Source of the DNA: an uncultured Alphaproteobacteria bacterium
GTDB taxonomy: Bacteria; Pseudomonadota; Alphaproteobacteria; RF32; CAG-239
Assembly: GCA_944391685.1 (NCBI GenBank)
Contig: CALXUM010000001.1
Location: 62,001 to 126,000 of the forward strand
Length of the DNA: 64,000 nucleotides
Reading direction: 5' to 3'
In this document: one piece after another, positions 29,748 to 36,996 of the stretch
Layout of the letters: every line of letters begins with the position of its first letter
How positions within the stretch are numbered: the stretch's first letter is position 1
The notes under the pieces: generated by a model
Databases searched by the model: none
Seen by the model: the letters and a program-made list of their open reading frames with translations, nothing else
Told to the model about the DNA's origin: nothing
Translations under genes and position numbers: made by a program

Positions 29748-30125
29748 ATGGAAAGAATATTAATCAATTACCAAGCTCAACAAAGGTTTGCGGAACTTGG
29801 TATTACCGTTTCTGCTCTCAGCATTGTTCCGGTAAGGTTTCATCTCCATACTCATGCAGGCAAGCTTTTGGCTCAGTTTTTAGCTTGGGAAGGTGAGAAA
29901 GAAAATGGCGTAAAGAGATATATTTCCTATAATGGAGAGGAAATAGATCGTTATAGCCGAGAGTATAAAGACTATCAAATTTCTCGTCTCAACAAGGGAG
30001 ATGGTTTCTTTTTGCTTACGGGAGAGTACCTTACTCTTGTCGTTGACAACGAATACGTTCGCTCGTTTGACTTTTGCAAACCAAGCGGACGTATATTTAA
30101 TGAAATAGAGCGCCATCACAATTAG
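29748..30125 (+). CDS. Hypothetical protein, 125 residues
   Basis: Not recognised. A soluble protein with a FHLHTHAGKLLAQFLAWEGEKE stretch read in register but no catalytic pattern I can name. It follows the short Mur-like gene and ends in a terminator, so the two form a compact cassette of about 850 bases between lpxB and comEC. It could be of Bacteroidetes origin. Confidence 0.5.
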   Translation: MERILINYQAQQRFAELGITVSALSIVPVRFHLHTHAGKLLAQFLAWEGEKENGVKRYISYNGEEIDRYSREYKDYQISRLNKGDGFFLLTGEYLTLVVDNEYVRSFDFCKPSGRIFNEIERHHN

Positions 30126-30147
30126 TGAGTGGCGTTCTTTTTTATAA
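30110..30147 (+). terminator. Terminator at the end of the cassette
   Basis: CGCCA-TCAC (30111-30119) pairs with GTGA-TGGCG (30125-30134), one bulge, then a run of T. The stem includes the last codons of the upstream gene. Confidence 0.65.
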
Positions 30148-30158
30148 ACAAATATAAT

Positions 30159-30422
30159 TTACCAGTCGTCGCTACAACGATGATAATAAGAACACCCGTC
30201 TACCTGACAATCTTCCAAGTGTTTTCCTTCAGGGCAGGTCGTGGTAGTAATGTCATACCCTTGGCAAACCTGAGCACAGGTAGTGTCTTCTTGTGAGGCT
30301 GAATTATTTGCATCTTTGCTTTGCAAAGGTAAAGCAGGTTCCCAATCAGCAATAGAAACAACTTTTGCACTTGCCTCAAAAGAGCTTAAAAATATTGCTA
30401 AACTTAAAATAAAAATCTTCAT
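30159..30422 (-). CDS. Small secreted cysteine-rich protein
   Basis: The 87-residue precursor has a clear signal peptide (hydrophobic core ILSLAIFLSSFEASA, cleavage after ASA). The mature 65 residues contain six cysteines, so three disulfides are possible, with CPEGKHLEDCQVDGC near the end and an acidic Ser/Asn-rich start. It is probably periplasmic or exported. Family unknown. Single gene, divergent from comEC. Confidence 0.6.
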   Translation of the reverse strand: MKIFILSLAIFLSSFEASAKVVSIADWEPALPLQSKDANNSASQEDTTCAQVCQGYDITTTTCPEGKHLEDCQVDGCSYYHRCSDDW

Positions 30423-30518
30423 ATTTTTCTCCCCTTTCTTATATATTAACCATTAAAAGTTAATTTATTGCAAAGAGATAATATATGTTTTAGATTGTAA
30501 AAAAACTACAAGGTAGAA

Positions 30519-32561
30519 ATGCAACGAATATTTGATTACATTTACACAACTTTGCAAAAGGAACAAGGCAGAATTTGGCTTTGGTTTCCGGTGTTTTTTG
30601 CAACCGGTATTGGTATTTATTTTACGCTGCATCAAGAACCCTCCAAATGGCTTACTTTAGGCTTTATTGAGAGTTTAATATTATTAGCGGTTTTGCTGCG
30701 TCATCGCATTTTTTGGCTTCGTCTTTTATTAATTCCTGCAAGCATTTTAGCCGGTTTTACCTTGATTCAAGTCAGAACGATTTATCTTTCATCTTATCAG
30801 GTAGAAATTCCGTCACAAAAATTATATGTTACCGGTAAAATCCAAAAACTAGATTATAATACTCGCGGTAATCGTCGTATGATTATTGATAACCTTAAAG
30901 ATTTTGATGGCAAATCCATTCCCGGAAGTTTTCGTATCAGTGCCAGAATGCTTGCCGAAGAGCTGAGAGAGGGACAGTGTGTTGAGTTAGTTGCCAAGTT
31001 CTTCCCCAGAGCTAAAGCATCCTTGCCTGAAGGATACCAGTTTGATCGCAAAAGTTTTTACCAAAAATTATCAGGTAGCGGCTATGCCGAAAGTAGGGTA
31101 TTTCCAATAGATTGTTCTGAGTCGTCAAGCTTTATTGAAAATATATCTCATAAAATAGCTCACTTACGTAGTCGTATCATCAATCACATAAAATCTGTTT
31201 TGCCACCGGATGAGGCCGCGGTAACCGCAGCCATAGTAGCCGGAGAACAAGGAGGCATCAGCCAAGAGCTGATAGGACATTATCGAGATTCTGGTTTGGC
31301 ACATTTTTTATCCATATCCGGTTTGCATATGAGCATGATTGCCGGACTAATGTTTTTCTTGATACGATTTTTGATGGCATTAATACCACCATTAGCCTTG
31401 TCGTTTGATTCCAAAAAAGTGTCAGCGTGGTTTGCCATATTCATCAGTCTTGTATATTTGTTTATTTCCGGCATGGCAGTTCCGGCTCAACGTGCATTTA
31501 TCATGACATTTATCGTTTTGTTGGGTGTTTTATTTGACAGACGTGCCATTTCCATGCAAACAATATCTTGGGCAGCTGTAATTGTTTTATTATTTTCACC
31601 TGAGGCACTAATCGGAGCCAGTTTTCAGATGTCTTTTGCCGCAGTAATTGCGTTAATCGCTTTTTATGAAAAATTTGCCGCTCCTTTGCAAAGGTTTTTA
31701 AATAGTGGCTATGGTAGTAGTTTTGGTATTATAAAAATATGCAAAATTTTGTTCTTATATATTATCGGAATTTTAATATCTGATTTGGTGGCCAGTTTAG
31801 CCACACTTCCTTTTGCCATATATCATTTTAATCGCATAGCAATATTCACCAGCTTAGCTAACTTAATGGCAGGGCCTATCATTGGTTTTGTTATTATGCC
31901 GTTCACGCTTTTATCTTTGTTGTTAATGCCCTTAGGTCTTGATGTTTGGTGCTTAAAAATTGTCGGTTTTGGTATCGGAATGGTTAATGATATAACATAT
32001 TATGTAAGCTCGTTACCATCAGCCGGTTATCAAGTCCTCTCCATGCCGTTATGGGGATTGTTGCTGATTATCTTTGGCGGTCTATGGCTGTGTATCTGGA
32101 AAACACATTGGCGGTATTATGGCTTTTTAGCAATATTTATAGGCTTTATGAGTATGCTAACAGCAACCAGACCGGATGTATTGGTAAGCGAAAATCACAA
32201 ACTTTTTGCCGTTCTTGACAATAATGGTTATTTGGTGGCTTTACCGGCAAGAGGCAATCGATTTACCAAACAGGTCTGGCTGGATAAAACGGCATCACCC
32301 GCATTAACAGAAGAGCAATATAAACTTTTACGCAAAATTTATAAAGGCGGCAAACCTAAAACAGAGTGGCTTGATCTAGTTTGCAAAAAAGATTATTGCC
32401 TTTACCGCAATCGCGTAAAAATTACTAAGTCAGGCAAACTTTATGTTGACGGCAAGGAAGTTAATTCTGCATCTCAACACGGAGCTGCTATTTATTTGGA
32501 AAATACAGCCCACATTGTTACCGTTCGTGATTATATCGGTAATCGTTTATGGAACCAATAA
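30519..32561 (+). CDS. comEC: ComEC/Rec2-type DNA uptake channel
   Basis: Inner membrane channel for single-stranded DNA during natural transformation. It has 680 residues. N-terminal membrane helices enclose a DUF4131/OB-like domain (about residues 90-200), followed by the Competence domain with HFLSISGLHMSMIAG and about ten further helices. The C-terminal 130 residues are soluble but do not show an HxHxDH metallo-beta-lactamase motif, so the nuclease-like domain of Bacillus ComEC is lacking, as in many alphaproteobacterial homologues. With DprA it suggests competence capacity. Confidence 0.92.
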   Translation: MQRIFDYIYTTLQKEQGRIWLWFPVFFATGIGIYFTLHQEPSKWLTLGFIESLILLAVLLRHRIFWLRLLLIPASILAGFTLIQVRTIYLSSYQVEIPSQKLYVTGKIQKLDYNTRGNRRMIIDNLKDFDGKSIPGSFRISARMLAEELREGQCVELVAKFFPRAKASLPEGYQFDRKSFYQKLSGSGYAESRVFPIDCSESSSFIENISHKIAHLRSRIINHIKSVLPPDEAAVTAAIVAGEQGGISQELIGHYRDSGLAHFLSISGLHMSMIAGLMFFLIRFLMALIPPLALSFDSKKVSAWFAIFISLVYLFISGMAVPAQRAFIMTFIVLLGVLFDRRAISMQTISWAAVIVLLFSPEALIGASFQMSFAAVIALIAFYEKFAAPLQRFLNSGYGSSFGIIKICKILFLYIIGILISDLVASLATLPFAIYHFNRIAIFTSLANLMAGPIIGFVIMPFTLLSLLLMPLGLDVWCLKIVGFGIGMVNDITYYVSSLPSAGYQVLSMPLWGLLLIIFGGLWLCIWKTHWRYYGFLAIFIGFMSMLTATRPDVLVSENHKLFAVLDNNGYLVALPARGNRFTKQVWLDKTASPALTEEQYKLLRKIYKGGKPKTEWLDLVCKKDYCLYRNRVKITKSGKLYVDGKEVNSASQHGAAIYLENTAHIVTVRDYIGNRLWNQ

Positions 32562-32564
32562 GGA

Positions 32565-33089
32565 TTAAAAATTTTTAAGCGGTAAAAATAAATTATCTAC
32601 ATCGATTCCTTCAAGCTGCAGCAACTTTATTTTACAATCTATTCCACCGGCATATCCACGCAAGTTTCCATCTTTTCCGATTACTCTATGGCAAGGAATA
32701 ATGATTGCAATCGGATTATGGCCGATTGCATTACCAACTGCTTGAGCAGACATTTTTCCTTTGTTAAGTCGTTTGGCAACTTCGCCATAGGTCATAGTTT
32801 TACCATAAGGAATTTGTTGTAAAATTCCCCATACTTGTTGCCTGAAAGCATTCCCTTCAGGAGCTAAGGATAAGTGATTAATGTTAGGCTTTTTACCATA
32901 AAAATAATCTGAAAGCCAATTTTTGGTTTGAACAAAAATTGGCAAATCATCGTTTGGAATAGCCTCAACCAAAAGTTTATCATCAAAATAACGATGTTCA
33001 GGCAAACATAAAGCATTTAAGCTTTTCCCATCACTTAAAAGCGTTATTTTTCCCAATTTTGATTCATAAAAACTCTTATAAAACATCAA
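32565..33089 (-). CDS. ogt: Methylated-DNA--protein-cysteine methyltransferase
   Basis: Suicide repair protein that removes O6-alkyl groups from guanine. It has 174 residues. The acceptor Cys133 is in IIIPCHRVIG and the helix-turn-helix before it reads VAKRLNKGKMSAQAVGNAIG in register. The short N-terminal domain without an AdaA part fits Ogt rather than Ada. It converges with comEC with only three bases between stops. Confidence 0.94.
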   Translation of the reverse strand: MMFYKSFYESKLGKITLLSDGKSLNALCLPEHRYFDDKLLVEAIPNDDLPIFVQTKNWLSDYFYGKKPNINHLSLAPEGNAFRQQVWGILQQIPYGKTMTYGEVAKRLNKGKMSAQAVGNAIGHNPIAIIIPCHRVIGKDGNLRGYAGGIDCKIKLLQLEGIDVDNLFLPLKNF

Positions 33090-33178
33090 TACTCCTTTAT
33101 ATATTATTTTTATGTTAAAACCAAAAATGTAAAAGTCAATTATAATACAATTTTTTTTGAAAATAATACAATTTTAGA

Positions 33179-33207
33179 TTGATTTATTTATAAACTTCTT
33201 CTAATAT
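33179..33207 (+). promoter_or_regulatory. Promoter of the structured RNA
   Basis: TTGATT (33179-33184), 17-base spacer, TAATAT (33202-33207). Near-consensus sigma-70 layout; predicted start near 33214, just before the first hairpin of the RNA. Confidence 0.6.
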
Positions 33208-33213
33208 TGCATC

Positions 33214-33411
33214 GAGCATTATTTTATGCTCAGGGCGTCGAAAACCCTTTCATAGATAGTCGCAATTTTGATTGTGATGAATAAATAATATGTCGACCTT
33301 CTGTCATGGACGGATGTCGGCGAATAAGGTCTTGGCCAAATAAGCCGAGCCGTGTTTATCTGTGAACGGTTTTCGAACATCCGCCCACCTTCAAGGTGGG
33401 TTTGTTTTTAT
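33214..33411 (+). ncRNA. Structured non-coding RNA of unknown class
   Basis: No frame is open here, but the strand folds strongly. A 5' hairpin GAGCAT/ATGCTC comes first. A long closing stem pairs GGGCG and TCGAAAACC (33233-33246) with GGTTTTCGA (33368-33376) and CGCCC (33382-33386). Inside, CATAGATA (33251-33258) pairs with TATCTGTG (33357-33364), enclosing three hairpins: TCGCAAT/ATTGTGA, GACCTT/AAGGTC, CTTGGC/GCCGAG. A terminator ends it. Size and long closing stem would suit 6S RNA, but I cannot match 6S motifs; a riboswitch for the lipoprotein gene 27 bases downstream is the alternative. Confidence 0.6.
33384..33411 (+). terminator. Terminator of the structured RNA
   Basis: CCCACCT (33384-33390), loop TCA, AGGTGGG (33394-33400), then TTTGTTTTT. 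Its first three bases are also the last bases of the RNA's closing stem, so the two pairings compete slightly. Confidence 0.8.
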
Positions 33412-33437
33412 CTTAAAAATTTTTAAGGATGTTTGAA

Positions 33438-34016
33438 ATGAAAAAAATATATCTCACCTTGTTGGTATTTTTAGCTTCTTGCGGAACTTTATTCAGTGGT
33501 TCTGATCAAGACGTAAGTTTTGATTCTAATGTTAAAGGCGTAAAAATTTATGTTGATGGTATGGAAGTTTGTAAAACCCCTTGCGTTTACCCGTTAGAAA
33601 GAAAATCTTCAACCTCTGTTGTAATTGCCAAAAAAGAAGGCTATGAAGAAAAACAAATTGTTTTACGCAGCAGTTTAAACACCATTGCCATTCTCAACCT
33701 CACATTTTGGCCTAGTTGGTTAACGGATGTTGCTACCGGAGGGATGTGGCAATATAGTCGTGACGGCGTTTATATAGACATGGAAAAGAGCAATCTTCGT
33801 AAAGCTGAACTAGAAAAAGTAAAGAAAGATGTAGCTATTCGCCGTTTTGCCTTGTTTGGTTACAGCGAGCTCAAACTTGAGGCCAGTGCTCATAATCATG
33901 AAGGAGAATACATCAAAGCCTTGTCATCTTTAAGCGGCAAAGATAAATCAGAATTGATTGGTATCATCAATCAAACTCATGGCGAGGTCAATCTTGCTCA
34001 TCGTCTCACAAAATAA
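33438..34016 (+). CDS. PEGA-domain lipoprotein
   Basis: The 192-residue precursor starts with KKIYLTLLVFLASCG, a lipoprotein signal with lipobox LASC. A PEGA-like beta-sandwich follows (about residues 28-85: GVKIYVDGMEVCKTPCVYPLE in register, then EGYEEKQIVLR), then one hydrophobic WPSWL stretch and a helical tail. PEGA proteins are often envelope or surface-layer associated; the exact role is unknown. The ATG at 33438 is better placed than 33429 relative to AAGGAT. It lies just after the structured RNA and ends in a perfect palindrome. Confidence 0.75.
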   Translation: MKKIYLTLLVFLASCGTLFSGSDQDVSFDSNVKGVKIYVDGMEVCKTPCVYPLERKSSTSVVIAKKEGYEEKQIVLRSSLNTIAILNLTFWPSWLTDVATGGMWQYSRDGVYIDMEKSNLRKAELEKVKKDVAIRRFALFGYSELKLEASAHNHEGEYIKALSSLSGKDKSELIGIINQTHGEVNLAHRLTK

Positions 34017-34036
34017 AAATAATTAATTCAAAATTT

Positions 34037-34078
34037 AATATCCCTAAAACCATTTAAATGGTTTTAGGGATATTTTAG
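34037..34078 (+). terminator. Perfect palindrome / terminator after the lipoprotein
   Basis: Nineteen-base arms with no spacer (34037-34055 and 34056-34074), starting AATATCCCTAAAACC. A TTTT run follows the right arm. The 200 bases beyond it up to the next gene are AT-rich and show nothing further. Confidence 0.7.
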
Positions 34079-34277
34079 TCTGAAAATGACTTAATTAAAT
34101 TTGAGTTAAATGAATAAAAAATATATAAAATTAATTTTAAAAACTTAGGCATACAAAGCAGGCTTCATTAAAAGGAAACCTATTTTGAAATGTTATGTTT
34201 AATTTCCTTAAGTTATAATTAAATATGCGTGAAAAATATTATATAATTGTCATGTTCAACACGTTGTTTTATATAAA

Positions 34278-35045
34278 TTAAAATTCCATAATTTCATTAT
34301 CTTCAGGTACTACAACATTTTTTAGATTCATTTTTCTGATATCACTTCTTGTCACTGTTAAATGGCTTACCGTATCCATATGGCTGGCAACAATTATGGC
34401 AGAAGGCACATAGGATGCTATGGTTTTAACATCTTCATCGTTCATAATTATTCTTTCTCCGTTTAGCAAAGTGGCACCACAGGCATTAACCACAATTACG
34501 GATGGTGAAAATTTTTTTATTGCTGTTATTACTTCATCACACCAAATTGTATCTCCGGTAATATATAGTGTCCTTTCATCTTTTGCCTTAAAAACTACAC
34601 CCATGGCATCATATGGCATAGAAATTTGTTCACATAATGGTTTAACAATTTCTCTTTTTCCATGTTGTCCATAAGTTTTGTAAAGAGTGGTGCCATAAAA
34701 TTCCGTACCTCGTTCTGAGACAATTCTTACATCATTAAAACCAAATGCTTTTATTTTATTTAAATCTTCTTCATTTTGCACAAAGAAAGGCAGATTTTTA
34801 TCAATAGCATCAACAGCAAATTCATCCCAATGGTCAGGATGAAAATGTGTTAAGATTACGGCGTCTACATCAACAATATTTGCAATTGACAAAGGTAAAT
34901 CTACTCTTGGTTGACGCACATTAGCATTTACGGCAACATCAAAGCCGGCCATATAGTCTTTGGGCATTAGCCATGGATCAATTAAAAATTTTTTCCCATT
35001 ATAAGTAACTATAAGTGTTGCATTCCTGATTTGATGTATGTGCAT
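34278..35045 (-). CDS. Metallo-beta-lactamase-fold hydrolase (UlaG-like)
   Basis: 255-residue soluble protein. The N-terminal half has FLIDPW and the metal motif THFHPDHWD (HxHxDH), then YITGDTIW with the bridging Asp, and a late SHMDTVSH that could supply the last His. This fits UlaG/YtnP-like lactonases and general MBL-fold hydrolases; the substrate cannot be named. Last gene of the operon led by the NTF2-like gene and the CsoR-type repressor, 21 bases after the repressor stop. Confidence 0.85.
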   Translation of the reverse strand: MHIHQIRNATLIVTYNGKKFLIDPWLMPKDYMAGFDVAVNANVRQPRVDLPLSIANIVDVDAVILTHFHPDHWDEFAVDAIDKNLPFFVQNEEDLNKIKAFGFNDVRIVSERGTEFYGTTLYKTYGQHGKREIVKPLCEQISMPYDAMGVVFKAKDERTLYITGDTIWCDEVITAIKKFSPSVIVVNACGATLLNGERIIMNDEDVKTIASYVPSAIIVASHMDTVSHLTVTRSDIRKMNLKNVVVPEDNEIMEF

Positions 35046-35066
35046 TTTCCTTTTCCCTTTTAAAAA

Positions 35067-35342
35067 TTATTCATCAAATTTATCAAACAGCATTTTTAGT
35101 TCGGCAATTTTTTTCTCTTTATCTTCATTTGAAGCAAAAGACTGAGCAACGCAATATTGCAAATGTTTTTGTAAGATGTTGGACTCAACAGCTTTAACTG
35201 CCGCTCGCACAGCACGTAACTGACTTATGATTTCAGGACAATAACGTCCTTCTTCTATCATTTTTTTTATACCCTCGATTTGTCCGCTGATGCGATTTAA
35301 ACGAGGCATGTTTTCCATATGGCAAGGGTGTTGTTCATACAT
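35067..35342 (-). CDS. csoR: CsoR/RcnR/FrmR-family metal-responsive repressor
   Basis: 91-residue all-helical repressor (DUF156) that leaves DNA on binding its inducer. The W-X-Y ligand positions are Cys35, His60 and Cys64, the Cu(I) fingerprint of CsoR, rather than RcnR (His64) or FrmR. RGQIEGI-type helix 1 reads RISGQIEGIKKMIEEG. It has an extra His/Cys-rich start (HPCH). It probably represses its own operon through the palindromes at 35981-36030. No copper ATPase is adjacent, so the inducer is uncertain; a persulfide-type sensor is less likely because His60 is kept. Confidence 0.85.
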   Translation of the reverse strand: MYEQHPCHMENMPRLNRISGQIEGIKKMIEEGRYCPEIISQLRAVRAAVKAVESNILQKHLQYCVAQSFASNEDKEKKIAELKMLFDKFDE

Positions 35343-35436
35343 TGTTTTTCTCTCTTTTTAGATTTAAGAACCTCAAAATAATAATGCATTTGATTTAAAA
35401 TGTACAGCCGGAACAAAAATTGCTCCGGCTAAAAAA

Positions 35437-35958
35437 TTATTTAAGAGGCAGGTTTGTAACCCCTAATTGTTTGAAAATATCATAACGGTCGTATTTTGCA
35501 CGTTTTTCAACAATTTTTCCGTTTTTAATCCTCAGCATACACATAAAGTCCATATAAAGATTTTTGCTTTTTACCGGCACGCCATGCCAATTATCTTGTT
35601 GCAATTCTCCTTCAAAGGTAAGATAAACAGCTACCCTATCTTCATCAGCAAGCATAAATTGGTTTGTCATCTTAAAATCGCCGAACGGATCCATATTGCT
35701 GCGTTCCAAATCGATAAAAGCCTGAACACCTTCAAGCTTAGTATGAACTTCTGGATAATAAACAAAATCATCACTGCACAAGGCAGCAGCTTCATTATAA
35801 CGACGAGCTGCAATCAATTCATAAAATTTACGGACAAGCTCTTTGTTTTTACGCACATAACAAGTGCACTCTGGACAACATTTGTTTTCTTCCGTGCGTT
35901 GACAATTTTCGCCACAATGGCAGCCTGATGAACAACAACAGTTTTTATTATCTTCCAT
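35437..35958 (-). CDS. NTF2/SnoaL-like protein with cysteine-rich N-terminus
   Basis: 173 residues from the ATG at 35958 (AAGGAG seven bases upstream; the ATG at 35976 lacks a site). The first 35 residues contain 11 cysteines in clusters such as NCCCSSGCHCGENC and CCPECTC, which should bind metal. The rest is a single SnoaL-like cone-shaped domain (ELVRKFYELIAARRYNEAAA at its start). It is first in the operon before csoR; an AGCCGGA hairpin (35405-35430) lies between them. It may be a metal buffer or chaperone fused to a ligand-binding scaffold; that is inference. Confidence 0.7.
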   Translation of the reverse strand: MEDNKNCCCSSGCHCGENCQRTEENKCCPECTCYVRKNKELVRKFYELIAARRYNEAAALCSDDFVYYPEVHTKLEGVQAFIDLERSNMDPFGDFKMTNQFMLADEDRVAVYLTFEGELQQDNWHGVPVKSKNLYMDFMCMLRIKNGKIVEKRAKYDRYDIFKQLGVTNLPLK

Positions 35959-35980
35959 TTTTTTCTCCTTAATCAATAAA

Positions 35981-36030
35981 ATATACCGTCTTATGGTATA
36001 TTTATATACATATACCCCGTATATGTATAT
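35981..36030 (-). promoter_or_regulatory. Two palindromic operators, probable CsoR-type binding sites
   Basis: Upstream of the NTF2-like gene. Site 1: ATATACC (35981-35987), seven bases, GGTATAT (35995-36001). Site 2: 12-base arms at 36004-36015 and 36019-36030, core TACATATAC and GTATATGTA around CCC. The ATACC half-sites with a central C tract resemble the C/G-tract operators of CsoR-family repressors. Site 2 occupies the region where a promoter would lie. Confidence 0.6.
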
Positions 36031-36041
36031 GTCAATAGATA

Positions 36042-36725
36042 TTATTTTTTAAGGTCTGTTTTTTTTGCTAACTGATAACTATTATCAATACGAGTATATA
36101 TCTCTTTTAAATCAAGCGAGCCATCTAAACAAATGGTGAACCAAGATTTCTTATTCATATGGTAACCTTCAAAATATTTTTTTCCATCTATTAGATTTTT
36201 AAGCTCTTCAGGATTTCCGCGTAAATCGATAATCTCTATTTTTTCATTTCCGCTTAAGCCGATTTTGTCTCTTTCTACAACCATTAAAATTGCATACCAT
36301 TTTTTATTATCAGCTCGACGCAATACGGCATATTCAGGAAAATTTTTCCATAAATATTCCAAATTATCACAATATTTTTCTTTAACATAATTGATTATTT
36401 TATTGGCATATTCTGTTTTATAAATTTTTGCTTCAAAACAATTGTCAGCGATAGCCTGCAAAATTTTCAAACATTCAGTACGGACTTTGCCGACAAACTC
36501 ACCAACCACACCATCGATTAAATGCAGACGATATTCATCCCCTGTATCAGAATCAATAACTTGTATCTGAATTTTCCCATCATTAAAAATACAGATTTTT
36601 AGCTCAAATTGATTGTCTACTATTTTTTGATCATATTCATACTTATTGTCTTGAAAAATAAATCCGAAATCAAGAAGCTTACCAAAAACAGGTGCTTTAT
36701 ACTTAAAAACGTCATCATAAATCAT
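36042..36725 (-). CDS. MmcQ/YjbR-family protein
   Basis: 227 residues. The C-terminal 110 residues are the YjbR (DUF419) domain, a CyaY-like DNA-binding-type fold, with the hallmark order PEYAVLRRADNKKWYAILMV, then IIDLRGNP and GYHMNKKSWFTICLDG. The N-terminal 110 residues are an additional domain seen in some homologues. Role unknown. It is the last chromosomal gene before the tRNA-Glu island. Confidence 0.8.
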   Translation of the reverse strand: MIYDDVFKYKAPVFGKLLDFGFIFQDNKYEYDQKIVDNQFELKICIFNDGKIQIQVIDSDTGDEYRLHLIDGVVGEFVGKVRTECLKILQAIADNCFEAKIYKTEYANKIINYVKEKYCDNLEYLWKNFPEYAVLRRADNKKWYAILMVVERDKIGLSGNEKIEIIDLRGNPEELKNLIDGKKYFEGYHMNKKSWFTICLDGSLDLKEIYTRIDNSYQLAKKTDLKK

Positions 36726-36824
36726 CTTTTATTTTCCATTTTGAACAATCAAAAAATTTTTTTACAATAAAATTTATACTCTAATTTATAAAAAGATAAA
36801 CCAATTTTAGATATTAATTAATTT

Positions 36825-36872
36825 ATAAAAGAAAAAGCAGCCATTTTCATGACTGCTGTTTGAATTGGTGAT
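36825..36872. repeat. Left end of island: attL-like direct repeat
   Basis: 48 bases identical to 50432-50479 except one position (T36857 versus C50464). The copy contains the tRNA-Glu terminator stem and the last seven bases of the tRNA (TGGTGAT on this strand). No tRNA body is attached here, so this is the displaced copy made by site-specific insertion. Confidence 0.85.
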
Positions 36873-36996
36873 GCTTAACTCACGGTTTACGAATAGAATA
36901 TTGGTAAATACAAAAATATTAATGATTAATTATAAATAAACATTGATTCTTGAACTACTAAAAATTAGACTGTATTAGAAATAGAGGAAACATAAC

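Noticed and set aside
33214-33411. tmRNA or tRNA-like element (TTTTCGAAC near the 3' end)
   Set aside because: No tag-peptide frame, no acceptor stem with CCA, and the T-loop-like word is part of the closing stem.
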